From: JBQTIU01 sp052387815
Lineage (GTDB): Bacteria; Pseudomonadota; Alphaproteobacteria; CACIAM-22H2
Direction: 5' to 3'
Length of the DNA: 25,848 nt
Assembly (NCBI GenBank): GCA_052387815.1
Contig: JBQTIU010000101.1
Coordinates: 1-25,848, forward strand
Numbering within the stretch: the stretch's first letter is position 1; each line of letters starts with the position of its first letter. Made by a program: the position numbers and the translations under genes. Under the pieces are notes generated by a model. The model was not told the origin of the DNA, did no database searches, and saw only the letters and a list, made by a program, of their open reading frames with translations. Shown piece after piece: positions 1 through 8,052 of this stretch.

Positions 1-100
1 TTGTTCTGGACCCTTTTGTTGTATAAAAAGCCGAACATACTTAACATTTCTATCCATCTCGGGTGTTTAACTTTGGTAAGTTTGGGGTGTGTCGGGGCGT
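1..100. other. AT-rich edge without a gene
   Basis: This stretch is clearly richer in A and T than the rest of the window, and I see no credible coding frame in it. It lies downstream of the carbonic anhydrase gene and just outside the palindromic repeat that starts at 101. It may hold a promoter for a gene beyond the left edge, but I cannot identify one. Confidence 0.4.
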
Positions 101-168
101 GTTACAACCCGCCCCGCGGGCGGGTTGTAAACCGGCGAGGCGCGAGGCGCTGCCGCGCGGCCTCGCCC
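101..168. repeat. Intergenic palindromic repeat, copy 1
   Basis: A near-perfect hairpin has arms at 101-114 and 118-132, with one extra A in the right arm and a 3-base loop. It is followed by a second GC-rich fold between about 135 and 165. The element ends in CCCCTAC just beyond the carbonic anhydrase stop codon. It shares AAACCGGC followed by a purine-rich AAGCG/GAGGCG stretch, and the CCCTAC end, with the element at 17305-17362, so I treat the two as copies of one family. It could also act as a transcription terminator for the minus-strand gene, although no T tract is visible. Confidence 0.55.
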
Positions 169-978
169 CTACTGCGTTTCCAAAAGGAAGCGCCGATGCA
201 CGGCCTGCACCGGCCGGGCGTTCATGGGAAAGAGCTGGGCGAAGCGCCGGATCTGCTCGCTCGAGGCCTCGATCGGGTCCTTGAACACGGTCCAGGTCAG
301 TCCTTCCGAGCACGGCGGCGTGGTCAGCGACCCGGCATAGCGGAAATAGCCGCGCGCGCGCGGCAACAGGTCGGCGGGCCGGACCGTGCCGGCCGTCCGC
401 TCCGGACCTGCCTCGCGCGGCATGGCGTCCCAGATCGGGGCCAACGCCTCGTTGTGCGCGCCTTGCTTGATGAATACGCCGACGACCGCGAGATCGCCAG
501 CGCCCGAGCGGTGGACGAAATGGCATTCGAGCTCGAAGCTCTTGCCCGACAACAGGTGCTCGCTCGGGTGGTGGAAATGGAACTGCAAGAGCTCGTAGCG
601 GGTGCCGTTAATGCGGGCCGCGCTGCCGGGCGCGCAGTTGACCTGGATCGTGTGCCCGTTGTTGACGATGCGCAGCGGCATGTCGCCGAAGGCCACCTCG
701 ACCCCGCCCAATTCGGCGCGGATCGCGCCCGCGAGGTCGATCGGCGTCTGCTCCATGCCGAGCTCGCAGACCTTGAACTGCGGCTCGAGGCTGCCCCAGT
801 GCTCCGGCGCCCCGGCGCCTTCGTATCCCCAGTGCGGGTGGTGCGCCGCGCCGCCGCCGGCGGGTGCGCCGGGTGCGGCCGCGCGGGCCACCGTGAGCTG
901 GTAGCAGACCGGGCACAGGGCCGCCGCCCCCGTGCCGAGAAGCTTCAAAACCGACCGCCGAACCAATCTCCGGGGCAT
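169..978 (-). CDS. Alpha-class carbonic anhydrase, Tat-exported
   Basis: A 269-residue protein of the eukaryote-like alpha carbonic anhydrase family, which interconverts CO2 and bicarbonate using one zinc ion. The three zinc histidines are visible: His134 and His136 in QFHFHHPSEH and His153 in ECHFVH. The substrate-site threonines lie in SLTTPPCSEG (about 217-226). Cys71 and Cys223 match the usual disulfide of periplasmic bacterial members. The N-terminus carries a twin-arginine-like signal (RRSVLKLLG, residues 7-15) followed by a hydrophobic stretch, so export to the periplasm is likely. The ATG at 978 is preceded by a strong AGGAGG. The gene lies 166 bp after glmS on the same strand and probably has its own promoter in that gap. 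Family assignment is firm; the Tat route is inferred. Confidence 0.93.
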   Translation of the reverse strand: MPRRLVRRSVLKLLGTGAAALCPVCYQLTVARAAAPGAPAGGGAAHHPHWGYEGAGAPEHWGSLEPQFKVCELGMEQTPIDLAGAIRAELGGVEVAFGDMPLRIVNNGHTIQVNCAPGSAARINGTRYELLQFHFHHPSEHLLSGKSFELECHFVHRSGAGDLAVVGVFIKQGAHNEALAPIWDAMPREAGPERTAGTVRPADLLPRARGYFRYAGSLTTPPCSEGLTWTVFKDPIEASSEQIRRFAQLFPMNARPVQAVHRRFLLETQ

Positions 979-1076
979 GCTCCCTCCTGTCCAGATGGGT
1001 CATGCCATAGTCTTTGGGAGCGGTTACTTATCAGTTAATTTACCCCTTGGGCGTGACCTTTATGTTCGATCGTCGG

Positions 1077-1107
1077 AATATAGGCGTAATCCCGCTCCGG
1101 TCCGCAA
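1077..1107 (-). promoter_or_regulatory. Candidate promoter for carbonic anhydrase gene
   Basis: Read on the minus strand, TTGCGG (1107-1102) and TATATT (1082-1077) are separated by 19 bases, in the only AT-containing part of the glmS to carbonic anhydrase gap. The spacer is longer than ideal, so this is tentative. Confidence 0.3.
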
Positions 1108-1119
1108 CCGAAGGAGGAG

Positions 1120-1139
1120 CGCGGCGGCGCTCGGCCGCG
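1120..1139 (-). terminator. GC hairpin after glmS
   Basis: CGCGGC and GCCGCG form a 6-bp stem with an 8-base loop immediately after the glmS stop codon. No T tract follows, so it may only stabilise the mRNA 3' end or pause polymerase. Confidence 0.25.
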
Positions 1140-1144
1140 GGGGC

Positions 1145-2968
1145 CTATTCGACGGTGACGCTCTTGGCGAGGTTGCGCGGCTGGTCGACGTCGGTGCCCT
1201 TGATGACCGCGACGTGGTAGGCGAGGAGCTGCACGGGGATGGCATAGAGGAGCGGGGCGACGAAGGGATCGACGGCCGGCAGCTCGACGGCGCGCCGCGC
1301 CACCTTGCCGAGGCGCGCGACCCCCGGCCGGTCGCTCAACAGGATCACCCGCCCGCCGCGCAGCGCGACCTCGTGGACGTTCGATGCCGTCTTGTCGAAC
1401 CAGGGATCGGAGGGGGCGACCACGATCACCGGCACGGATTCGTCGATGAGCGCAATCGGCCCGTGCTTCATCTCGCCCGCCGCGTAGCCCTCGGCGTGGA
1501 TATACGAGATTTCCTTGAGCTTGAGCGCGCCCTCGAGCGCGATCGGATAGGCGGTGCCGCGGCCGAGATAGAGCACATCGCGCGCCTCGGCGATCTCCTC
1601 GGCGAGGCGCCGCAAGCTTTCGTCGTGGTTGAGGACCTCGGCGGCGCGCGCCGGCACCTCGGTGAGCGCGTGGGCGAGCTCGCCGGCCCGCTTGCCGTCG
1701 ATGGCCCCGCGCGCCCGGGCGAAGGCGAGCGTGAGGCAGGCGAGCACGATGAGCTGCGTGGTGAAGGCCTTGGTCGAGGCGACGCCGATCTCCGGGCCGG
1801 CGTGGGTCGGCAGCAGGACGTCGGATTCGCGCGCCATCGAGCTTTCCGGCACGTTGACGATCGAGGCGACGATCTGCCCTTGCGCGCGCGCATAGCGCAA
1901 GGCGGCGAGCGTGTCGGCGGTCTCGCCCGACTGCGAGACGAACAGGGCGAGTCCTCCCGGGGCCATGACGGCGCCGCGGTAGCGGAACTCCGAGGCGATG
2001 TCGATTTCGACCGGCAGGCACGCGATCCGCTCGAGCCAATACTTGGCGACCATCGCCGCGTGGAAGGAGGTGCCGCAAGCGATGATCGTCACCTTCGCGA
2101 TGCGCTCGAGCGGCACCGGAAGCGCCGGCAGGCTCACGGCATGGGTCGCCGGATTGACGAAGGCCCGGAGCGTGTCGCCGATCGCCGCCGGCTGTTCGTG
2201 GATTTCCTTGTGCATGAAATGGCGGTGGTTGCCCTTGCCGATCATCGCCCCCGAGTACGCGGTCTCGCGGATCGGGCGCTCGACGAGCCGTCCCTCGGGG
2301 TCGCGGATCGTCGCCCCGGCGCCCGTGACGACCGCCCAGTCGCCGTCCTCGAGGTAGGCGATCGTGCGGGTGAGCGGCGCCAGCGCGAGGGCATCGGAGC
2401 CGACATACATCTCGCCCGCCCCGAAGCCGATCGCGAGCGGCGCGCCGCGCCGCGCGGCGAGCAGCAGGTCCTCGCGCCCCGCGACCAGCACGGCGAGCGC
2501 GAAGGCGCCTTCGAGGCGCCGGAACGCCGCTTGCATCGCCTGTTCGGGCGTCAGCCCCTCGTCGATCAGGACGGTCAAGAGATGGGCCACGACCTCGGTG
2601 TCGGTCTCGGTGACGAACTCGCACCCCTTGGCCTCGAGTTCGGCCCGCAGGGCCGCGAAGTTCTCGATGATGCCGTTGTGGACCACGGCGACGCGATGGG
2701 TGGCGTGGGGGTGGGCATTGGTCGCGTTGGGCGCCCCGTGCGTGGCCCAGCGGGTATGGCCGATGCCGGTCGTGCCGCCGATGGGCTCGAGCGCGATGAG
2801 CGCCTCGAGCCGCGCCAGCCTGCCTTCGCTGCGGCGGCGCTCGATGCGGCCGTCGACCAGGGTGGCGATGCCGGCCGAATCGTAGCCGCGGTATTCGAGG
2901 CGCTTGAGCCCGTCGAGCAGCAGCGAAGCCGCCGGCGCCGTGCCGATGATGCCGATGATGCCGCACAT
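1145..2968 (-). CDS. glmS: Glutamine-fructose-6-phosphate aminotransferase (isomerizing)
   Basis: A 607-residue enzyme that makes glucosamine-6-phosphate from fructose-6-phosphate and glutamine, the first committed step to peptidoglycan and lipopolysaccharide amino sugars. It begins MCGIIGIIGT, where Cys2 becomes the N-terminal nucleophile of the class II glutaminase domain (about 2-220). Two SIS sugar-isomerase domains follow, with ACGTSFHAA and SQSGETADT in the first. The C-terminus ends NLAKSVTVE as in the family, and the length is normal. The start is fixed by the need for Cys at position 2; the ATG at 2968 sits 2 bp after the glmU stop, so the two genes are surely co-transcribed. No glmS ribozyme is expected in this group and none was seen. 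Confidence 0.97.
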   Translation of the reverse strand: MCGIIGIIGTAPAASLLLDGLKRLEYRGYDSAGIATLVDGRIERRRSEGRLARLEALIALEPIGGTTGIGHTRWATHGAPNATNAHPHATHRVAVVHNGIIENFAALRAELEAKGCEFVTETDTEVVAHLLTVLIDEGLTPEQAMQAAFRRLEGAFALAVLVAGREDLLLAARRGAPLAIGFGAGEMYVGSDALALAPLTRTIAYLEDGDWAVVTGAGATIRDPEGRLVERPIRETAYSGAMIGKGNHRHFMHKEIHEQPAAIGDTLRAFVNPATHAVSLPALPVPLERIAKVTIIACGTSFHAAMVAKYWLERIACLPVEIDIASEFRYRGAVMAPGGLALFVSQSGETADTLAALRYARAQGQIVASIVNVPESSMARESDVLLPTHAGPEIGVASTKAFTTQLIVLACLTLAFARARGAIDGKRAGELAHALTEVPARAAEVLNHDESLRRLAEEIAEARDVLYLGRGTAYPIALEGALKLKEISYIHAEGYAAGEMKHGPIALIDESVPVIVVAPSDPWFDKTASNVHEVALRGGRVILLSDRPGVARLGKVARRAVELPAVDPFVAPLLYAIPVQLLAYHVAVIKGTDVDQPRNLAKSVTVE

Positions 2969-2970
2969 CC

Positions 2971-4350
2971 CTAGTCGACCGGCGCCTTGGCGGCGCGGCC
3001 CTTTTCGCGGCGGCCGGCGCGGAACTTCTTCGCCCAGTTGCGCTTGTCGGTCTGCACGCCGCGCGCCAGCGCGAGCGCGTGCGGGGCGACGTCGCGGGTG
3101 ATCACCGAGCCGGCGGCGACGATCGCGCCCTTGCCGATCTTGACCGGCGCCACCAGCGCGCTGTTCGAGCCGATGAAGGCGCCCGCGCCGATATCCGTGA
3201 ACGCCTTCACGAAGCCGTCGTAGTTGCAGGTGATGGTCCCGGCGCCGACGTTGGCCTGGCGGCCGACCCGGGCATCGCCGACATAGGCGAGGTGGTTGAT
3301 CTTCGCCCCCGCCTCCACCGTCGCGTTCTTGATCTCGACGAAATTGCCGACATGCGCGCCCTCGCCGATCGCCGCCCCCGGCCGCAGCCGCGCGAACGGA
3401 CCGATCCGCGCCAGGCGCCCGACGCGCGCGCCCTCGAGGTGGCAGAAGGCGAGGATTTCGGTCCCCTCGGCGACCGCGACGCCGGGGCCGAAGACCACCC
3501 ATGGCCCCACCGTCACATCGCGGCCGAGCCGGGTGTCGAAACTCAGCCGCACGCTCGCCGGATCGACCAACGTGGCCCCGCCCTTCATCGCCGCCTGGCG
3601 CAGCCTCCCCTGCATGATCGCCTCGGCGGCCGCCAGCTCGGCGCGCGAATTGACGCCTACCAGCTCGTCGGCATCGGCCTCGATATAGCCGCAGGCGAGC
3701 CCGGCGCTTCGCGCCAAGCCGACGAGATCGGTCAAGTAGTATTCGCCCTTGGCATTGTCGGCCTTGAGCGACCCGACGAGCCCGAACAAGACCTTGCCAT
3801 CGACCGCCATCAACCCCGAGTGGCAGAGCGCACGCGCGCGCTCATCGGGGCCCAAATCCACGGCCTCGACGATCCGCTCGAGGCTGCCCCTGGGCCCGGT
3901 CACCAGCCGGCCATAGGGGCCCGGATTGGCGGGCCGCATGCCGGCGACGACGATTGCGCACTTGCTCCCCCGCCGCGCGGCGAGCAGGCGCCGGAGCGTC
4001 TTGGTCGCGATCAGCGGCGCGTCGCCGTAGAGGATCAGCACGTCCTCGGCCGCGCCCGCGATCGCCGCCTGCGCTTGGCGCACGGCATGTCCAGTGCCCT
4101 TCGCCGCCCGTTGGACGACCGCCGCGATGTCGATGCCATCGCCGGCGCGGTGGGCGGCGGCGGCCACCTCGTCCATGCCCTTCCCGACGACCACGGCCAC
4201 ACGGGCCGGCCGCAGCGGCACCAACGCCGCCACGACATGGCCGATCAACGGCCGGCCGGCGAGCGCGTGCATGACTTTCGGCCGGGCGGATTTCATCCGC
4301 GTACCCAGGCCGGCGGCGAGCACGATCGCGGCGGATTTGGGAAAAGTCAC
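2971..4350 (-). CDS. glmU: Bifunctional GlmU: GlcN-1-P acetyltransferase / GlcNAc-1-P uridylyltransferase
   Basis: About 459 residues, close to the family's usual 456. It performs the last two cytoplasmic steps to UDP-GlcNAc. The N-terminal uridylyltransferase domain carries LAAGLGTRMKS (about 11-21). The C-terminal half is a left-handed beta-helix acetyltransferase with repeated hexapeptides, NFVEIKNATV, the catalytic-type His in KINHLAYVGDA, and GAGTITCNYDG. I chose the GTG at 4350, which puts the nucleotide-binding loop at the usual distance from the N-terminus. An in-frame GTG at 4410 would add 20 residues without family resemblance. No clear ribosome-binding site was seen for either. It lies upstream of glmS with a 2-bp gap and diverges from the phosphatase at 4456. 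Confidence 0.95.
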   Translation of the reverse strand: MTFPKSAAIVLAAGLGTRMKSARPKVMHALAGRPLIGHVVAALVPLRPARVAVVVGKGMDEVAAAAHRAGDGIDIAAVVQRAAKGTGHAVRQAQAAIAGAAEDVLILYGDAPLIATKTLRRLLAARRGSKCAIVVAGMRPANPGPYGRLVTGPRGSLERIVEAVDLGPDERARALCHSGLMAVDGKVLFGLVGSLKADNAKGEYYLTDLVGLARSAGLACGYIEADADELVGVNSRAELAAAEAIMQGRLRQAAMKGGATLVDPASVRLSFDTRLGRDVTVGPWVVFGPGVAVAEGTEILAFCHLEGARVGRLARIGPFARLRPGAAIGEGAHVGNFVEIKNATVEAGAKINHLAYVGDARVGRQANVGAGTITCNYDGFVKAFTDIGAGAFIGSNSALVAPVKIGKGAIVAAGSVITRDVAPHALALARGVQTDKRNWAKKFRAGRREKGRAAKAPVD

Positions 4351-4455
4351 GCTCGAGGCTCGAATCGAAATTCCCGGTTGATTTCCGAACGGCTGGCCGG
4401 AACATGCCACAACGGCCGCTCATGGGACAACCCGCCCGTTGCCAGGCTTGAAAGC

Positions 4456-5148
4456 ATGGACCAGCCCCGATTCCCGCGGCCCGACGCCTTGGTCTTCGAC
4501 CTCGACGGAACACTGGTCGACAGCGCCCCCGATTTGGCCGCCGCGCTCAACCGCTTGCTGGCCGAGCACGATCGGCCGCCGCTTGCCGAGGCGGCGATCC
4601 GGGCGATGATCGGCGACGGCGTGGCGCGGCTGGTCGAGCGCGGCTTGGCGGCGAGCGGCGGCCCGGCGGGCGACCCCGTCGATCTCGGGCGCCGATTCGA
4701 GGCGATCTACGAGGTCGGGATCGCGATCCGCACCCGCCCCTTTCCGGGCGTGGTGGCGACGCTCGAGCGGCTCGCCACGTCCGGCATCGCCATGGGCGTA
4801 TGCACCAACAAGCCAATCGCGGCGGCGCGGCGCCTGCTCGAGGCGCTCGAGCTGCCGCGCTACTTCGCCGCCATCGCCGGCGGCGACGCCCCGCCCCGCA
4901 AGCCCGACCCGCGCCACCTGCTCGGCCTGCTCGAGCGGCTGGGGGCGGCGCCGGACTCGGCGATCATGGTCGGCGATTCCATGAACGACGTCGCCACCGC
5001 GCGCGCGGCCCGGGTCAAGGTGATCGCCGTCGCCTTCGGGTATACGGCGATCCCGCCGGCCGCCCTCGGCGCCGACGCGCTGATCGAGCGCTTCGCGGAT
5101 CTGCCGGCGCTGATCGGACTCGGTCCGATTACGCGCCGGCCCGGATGA
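4456..5148 (+). CDS. gph: Phosphoglycolate phosphatase, HAD superfamily
   Basis: A 230-residue haloacid-dehalogenase-like phosphatase that would hydrolyse 2-phosphoglycolate, a product of DNA 3'-end repair and of oxygenase side reactions. HAD motif I is DLDGTLVDS with nucleophile Asp15 and acid Asp17. Motif II is the Thr in VCTNKP (about 117), motif III is Lys149 in RKPDP, and motif IV is GDSMND (Asp174 and Asp178). The helical cap between about 25 and 95 is typical of the Gph group. The ATG at 4456 is the only start close to motif I; its ribosome-binding site is weak. It diverges from glmU, and its last 20 bp overlap the end of the histidine kinase on the other strand. Other small phosphomonoesters are possible substrates. 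Confidence 0.88.
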   Translation: MDQPRFPRPDALVFDLDGTLVDSAPDLAAALNRLLAEHDRPPLAEAAIRAMIGDGVARLVERGLAASGGPAGDPVDLGRRFEAIYEVGIAIRTRPFPGVVATLERLATSGIAMGVCTNKPIAAARRLLEALELPRYFAAIAGGDAPPRKPDPRHLLGLLERLGAAPDSAIMVGDSMNDVATARAARVKVIAVAFGYTAIPPAALGADALIERFADLPALIGLGPITRRPG

Positions 5149-6964
5149 CAGCGCGGGCAAGACCGCCCGCAACCGCGGGATCGATCACCCGGCCGGGAGG
5201 AAAAACCGCGCTGACCGTGGTCCCGGCGCCCGGAACGCTTGCGATCTCCAACCGGCCGTCGTGCAGCTCGACCAGCGATTTCGCCAGCGGCAGCCCGAGG
5301 CCGGTCCCCTCGTATTTGCGCGATAGCGAGTTGTCGACTTGGCGGAACGGTTGCAAGGCGAGCGCGATTTCCGCCTCGGTCATGCCGATGCCGGTGTCGG
5401 CAATCGAGATGGCGAGCGACCCGTCCTCCCGCTGCGCGGCGGCGACGCGCACGCGGCCGGACCCGGGGCTGAATTTCACGGCGTTGGAGAGGAGATTGAG
5501 CACGATCTGTTTGACCCGGACGGCGTCGGCGTGCAGCCTCGGCAAATCCGCAGGCAGGACGGCGTCGAGCCGGACGGCGGTTTCGTCCAGCCGCGGAGCG
5601 ACCAGCCGCATGCAGGTGCGAACGGCGCCCGCGATATCGACGGCCTCCTCGCGCAGCGTCAGCTTCCCGGCCTCGACCGTCGACATGTCCAGGACGTCGT
5701 TGATGATGGCGAGCAAGTGGTGGCCGGAGGTCCGGATGTCCTCGACATATTGCCGCTGCACGTCCGAAAGCTTCCCGGCGATCCTATAGGCGAGCAGCTC
5801 CGAGAAGCCGATGATGGCATTCAAGGGCGTGCGCAACTCGTGGTTCATATTGGCGAGGAATTCCGACTTCGTCCGGTTGGCGATTTGGGCGGCCTCTCTT
5901 GCCGCCTGAAACTCTCGTTCGCGAAGTTCCATCGCGGTGATGTCGGTCCACGACACCAGGGTGCCACCCTCGGCCGTGCGATGCTCGCCGACCAGGAGCG
6001 AGCGGCCGTCGGCGAGCCCTTGCTCGTGGCTCGACGGCAGGTTGCGGTGCAGTGCCAAGCGCTTGTCGACCCAGCTCTCAAGATCCCCAACGCCCTGGTG
6101 GTAGCCGCCTCGTCGCGCGGCCTCGCGGACGCAGGTCTCGAACCGGACGCTTGGAAGCAGCAGGCTCGCAAGCTCCGGGAACATGTCGGCGCAACGCTTG
6201 TTGCAAAGGACCAGCCGGTCATCCGCATCGAACAGGGCCTGTCCGTGCCCCGCGCTCTCGAACACGTCTCGTAGTCGGCGGTGCGCCGTCGCCTCGCGCT
6301 CGGCGGCCTCGACTTCCCGTTTAATGTCGCGGGCCACACCCCGGTAGCCGAGGAAGCGGCCGTCGGCGCCGAAGCGCGGATTGCCGCTGACGCTGATATG
6401 CCGCACTCCCCCGCTCGGGTCGAGGCGCTGGAAGCGGAAATCCCGCAACGGCCGGCGGGCGGCGAGATCGGCGTCGTGCTGGCGCCACTGTTCCTCGGTC
6501 ACCCCCATCGAGACGATCTCGCGACGGGTCCTGCCGAGAACGTCGGAAGGACGGATCGCGGAATGGTCGGATGACCCGGCGTAAGTGAAACGCAGGTCGG
6601 CGTCCTGCTCCCAATCCCAATCGGACGCGGCAGCGGTGAAATCGCGGTAGCGCTCCTCGCTCTGGCGCAGCACGGCTTCCGACGCCTCGCGCCGCGCCAT
6701 CTGCCGGACCAAAAAGGCGAGGAACAGGGCGAGGCCCGCCGCCGCGAACCCGACGAGCCCGACCGTGATCGCCTGGCGCCGCCAGTCGGCGAGGACGACC
6801 TCCTCGGCGGTGGAAATCTCGGTGGCCGTCGTCGCGAGAATGGCGGCCATGAGCAGCACGGCGAAGGCCCCAAGGGCGCGGCACGGTCGCCGCCGCGCCA
6901 TCCGGCGCGGCCAATGCCGCAGAGTGGAAACGGGCGAAGACGACGAAACAGCCGAAACAGCCAT
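5129..6964 (-). CDS. Orphan membrane PAS-domain sensor histidine kinase
   Basis: About 611 residues. Two membrane segments (about 31-47 and 66-86) enclose only about 18 external residues, so sensing is probably cytoplasmic or in the membrane. Two PAS-like domains follow: the first about 100-215, containing DWDWEQDAD and a PAC-like GYRGVARDI, and the second about 232-345. The dimerisation and phosphoacceptor helix carries His375 in NMNHELRTPLNAIIGFSELL. The ATPase domain shows the N box LNLLSNAVKFSP, G1 DTGIGM (about 523) and G2 GTGLGLPLAKSL (about 553). There is no receiver domain and no response regulator nearby. The ATG at 6964 directly precedes family-like sequence. In-frame upstream starts at 7087 (ATG) and 7096 (TTG) would add residues that look non-coding. 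The ligand cannot be told. Confidence 0.92.
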   Translation of the reverse strand: MAVSAVSSSSPVSTLRHWPRRMARRRPCRALGAFAVLLMAAILATTATEISTAEEVVLADWRRQAITVGLVGFAAAGLALFLAFLVRQMARREASEAVLRQSEERYRDFTAAASDWDWEQDADLRFTYAGSSDHSAIRPSDVLGRTRREIVSMGVTEEQWRQHDADLAARRPLRDFRFQRLDPSGGVRHISVSGNPRFGADGRFLGYRGVARDIKREVEAAEREATAHRRLRDVFESAGHGQALFDADDRLVLCNKRCADMFPELASLLLPSVRFETCVREAARRGGYHQGVGDLESWVDKRLALHRNLPSSHEQGLADGRSLLVGEHRTAEGGTLVSWTDITAMELREREFQAAREAAQIANRTKSEFLANMNHELRTPLNAIIGFSELLAYRIAGKLSDVQRQYVEDIRTSGHHLLAIINDVLDMSTVEAGKLTLREEAVDIAGAVRTCMRLVAPRLDETAVRLDAVLPADLPRLHADAVRVKQIVLNLLSNAVKFSPGSGRVRVAAAQREDGSLAISIADTGIGMTEAEIALALQPFRQVDNSLSRKYEGTGLGLPLAKSLVELHDGRLEIASVPGAGTTVSAVFPPGRVIDPAVAGGLARAVIRAGA

Positions 6965-7069
6965 GGAATTTCGAGCTTCCCTGCAGATGCCCATGCCTCG
7001 ATCGGCGCGGACCGAGTCTGGCGTGCGGTTACCAGTTACCGCAAATAATTCCTCTTGAGTTCGCGTAAA

Positions 7070-7095
7070 TGTATCATCTCCGTACATGATATACA
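7070..7095. promoter_or_regulatory. Imperfect inverted repeat in divergent promoter region
   Basis: TGTATCAT (7070-7077) and ATGATATACA (7086-7095) form an inverted repeat apart from two extra bases, around an 8-base centre. It lies in the AT-rich part of the spacer between the kinase and the SDR gene. It could be an operator or simply part of divergent promoters. Confidence 0.3.
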
Positions 7096-7225
7096 ACCTT
7101 ACCGTGCATACAATGCCCGCGATGGTTGATAAACCGTTAACGAAATCTGGGGGTCCGGCCGGATGCCGAGATGGTTTGCCAGTCGGGCGCGGTCCGGGCT
7201 AGAAGGCTCGGGGCTCGGAGGGCCA

Positions 7226-7924
7226 ATGGCAGAGAGCGAAACCGCGTTGATCGTCGGCGCCGGCCGGGGCTTGAGCGCCGCGCTGGCGCGGCGATTTGCG
7301 CGCCAAGGCATGCGGGTGGCGCTCGCCGCCCGCGACACCGCGAAGCTGGCCGGGCTCTCCGGGGAGACCGGGGCCCGCGCCTATGCCTGCGATGCCAGCC
7401 GCCGGGCCGACGTTGAAAGACTGTACGCCGCGGTGACGGGCGACCTCGGGGAACCGGGGCTCGTGGTCTACAACGCCAGCGATCGCGTCCGCGGCCCGAT
7501 CGCCGAGCTCGACCCGGCGGCGGTCGAGAAGGCCCTGATGATCACCGCCTACGGCGGTTTTCTGGTCGGCCGGGAAGCCGCCCGTCGCATGCTCGCGCGC
7601 GGCCGCGGAACGATCCTGTTCACCGGCGCCTCGGCGAGCGTCAAGGGCTATGCCAATTCGGCGCCGTTCGCCATGGGCAAGTTCGCGCTGCGCGGCCTCG
7701 CCCAAAGCATGGCGCGCGAACTCGCGCCGAAAAACGTTCACGTCGCCCATTTCGTGATCGACGGCGGCATCCTCAGCGCCAGCGACCGCCGGGCGGCGGA
7801 GCGGGGTGAAGACGGCATGCTCGATCCCGAGGCCATTGCCGAAACCTATCTCTTCGTCCACCGCCAGCACCGCAGCGCATGGACCTCGGAGGTCGAGCTC
7901 AGGCCCTGGATCGAGACGTTCTAG
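7226..7924 (+). CDS. Atypical short-chain dehydrogenase/reductase-fold protein (Phe for Tyr)
   Basis: A 232-residue Rossmann-fold protein of the SDR superfamily. The N-terminal nucleotide-binding loop reads GAGRGLS, where the third glycine of the classical TGxxxGxG is Ser. The usual Ser is present in FTGASASVKG. At the YxxxK position the sequence reads FAMGK, so the catalytic Tyr is Phe while Lys is kept. This pattern matches the described subgroup of classical SDRs (SDR_c10), which has an incomplete glycine motif and Phe in place of Tyr. Normal hydride-transfer chemistry is therefore doubtful, and I do not name a substrate. The ATG at 7226 follows GGAGGG at slightly short spacing; an in-frame ATG at 7163 would add 21 unlikely residues. 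It diverges from the kinase. Confidence 0.85.
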   Translation: MAESETALIVGAGRGLSAALARRFARQGMRVALAARDTAKLAGLSGETGARAYACDASRRADVERLYAAVTGDLGEPGLVVYNASDRVRGPIAELDPAAVEKALMITAYGGFLVGREAARRMLARGRGTILFTGASASVKGYANSAPFAMGKFALRGLAQSMARELAPKNVHVAHFVIDGGILSASDRRAAERGEDGMLDPEAIAETYLFVHRQHRSAWTSEVELRPWIETF

Positions 7925-7928
7925 GGCG

Positions 7929-8018
7929 CATTGACAAAGTTCAACCATGGACGGATGGAAGCGAGTCGAACGAAGCCGAGGAAGCTGTCGACGGTTAGGA
8001 TCTCCCGTCTTGTCAATG
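7929..8018. repeat. Short inverted repeat flanking a 72-bp spacer
   Basis: CATTGACAA (7929-7937) and TTGTCAATG (8010-8018) are perfect 9-bp inverted copies placed between the SDR gene and the higB remnant. Next to the right copy, CAGGCGA is repeated twice in tandem (8021-8034). They could be ends of a tiny decayed element or chance. Confidence 0.25.
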
Positions 8019-8052
8019 GACAGGCGACAGGCGACGGACTGGATCATCCGCG

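Noticed and set aside
932..2974. A 680-codon open frame on the plus strand opposite glmS
   Set aside because: It is the antisense shadow of a confidently identified gene in GC-rich DNA; its translation is low-complexity, rich in Arg, Asp and Gly, with no recognisable domain.
3079..4455. Long plus-strand frame running into the phosphatase gene, as if the phosphatase had a 460-residue N-terminal extension
   Set aside because: The upstream part is antisense to glmU and shows no protein-like pattern; the HAD domain begins normally at 4456.
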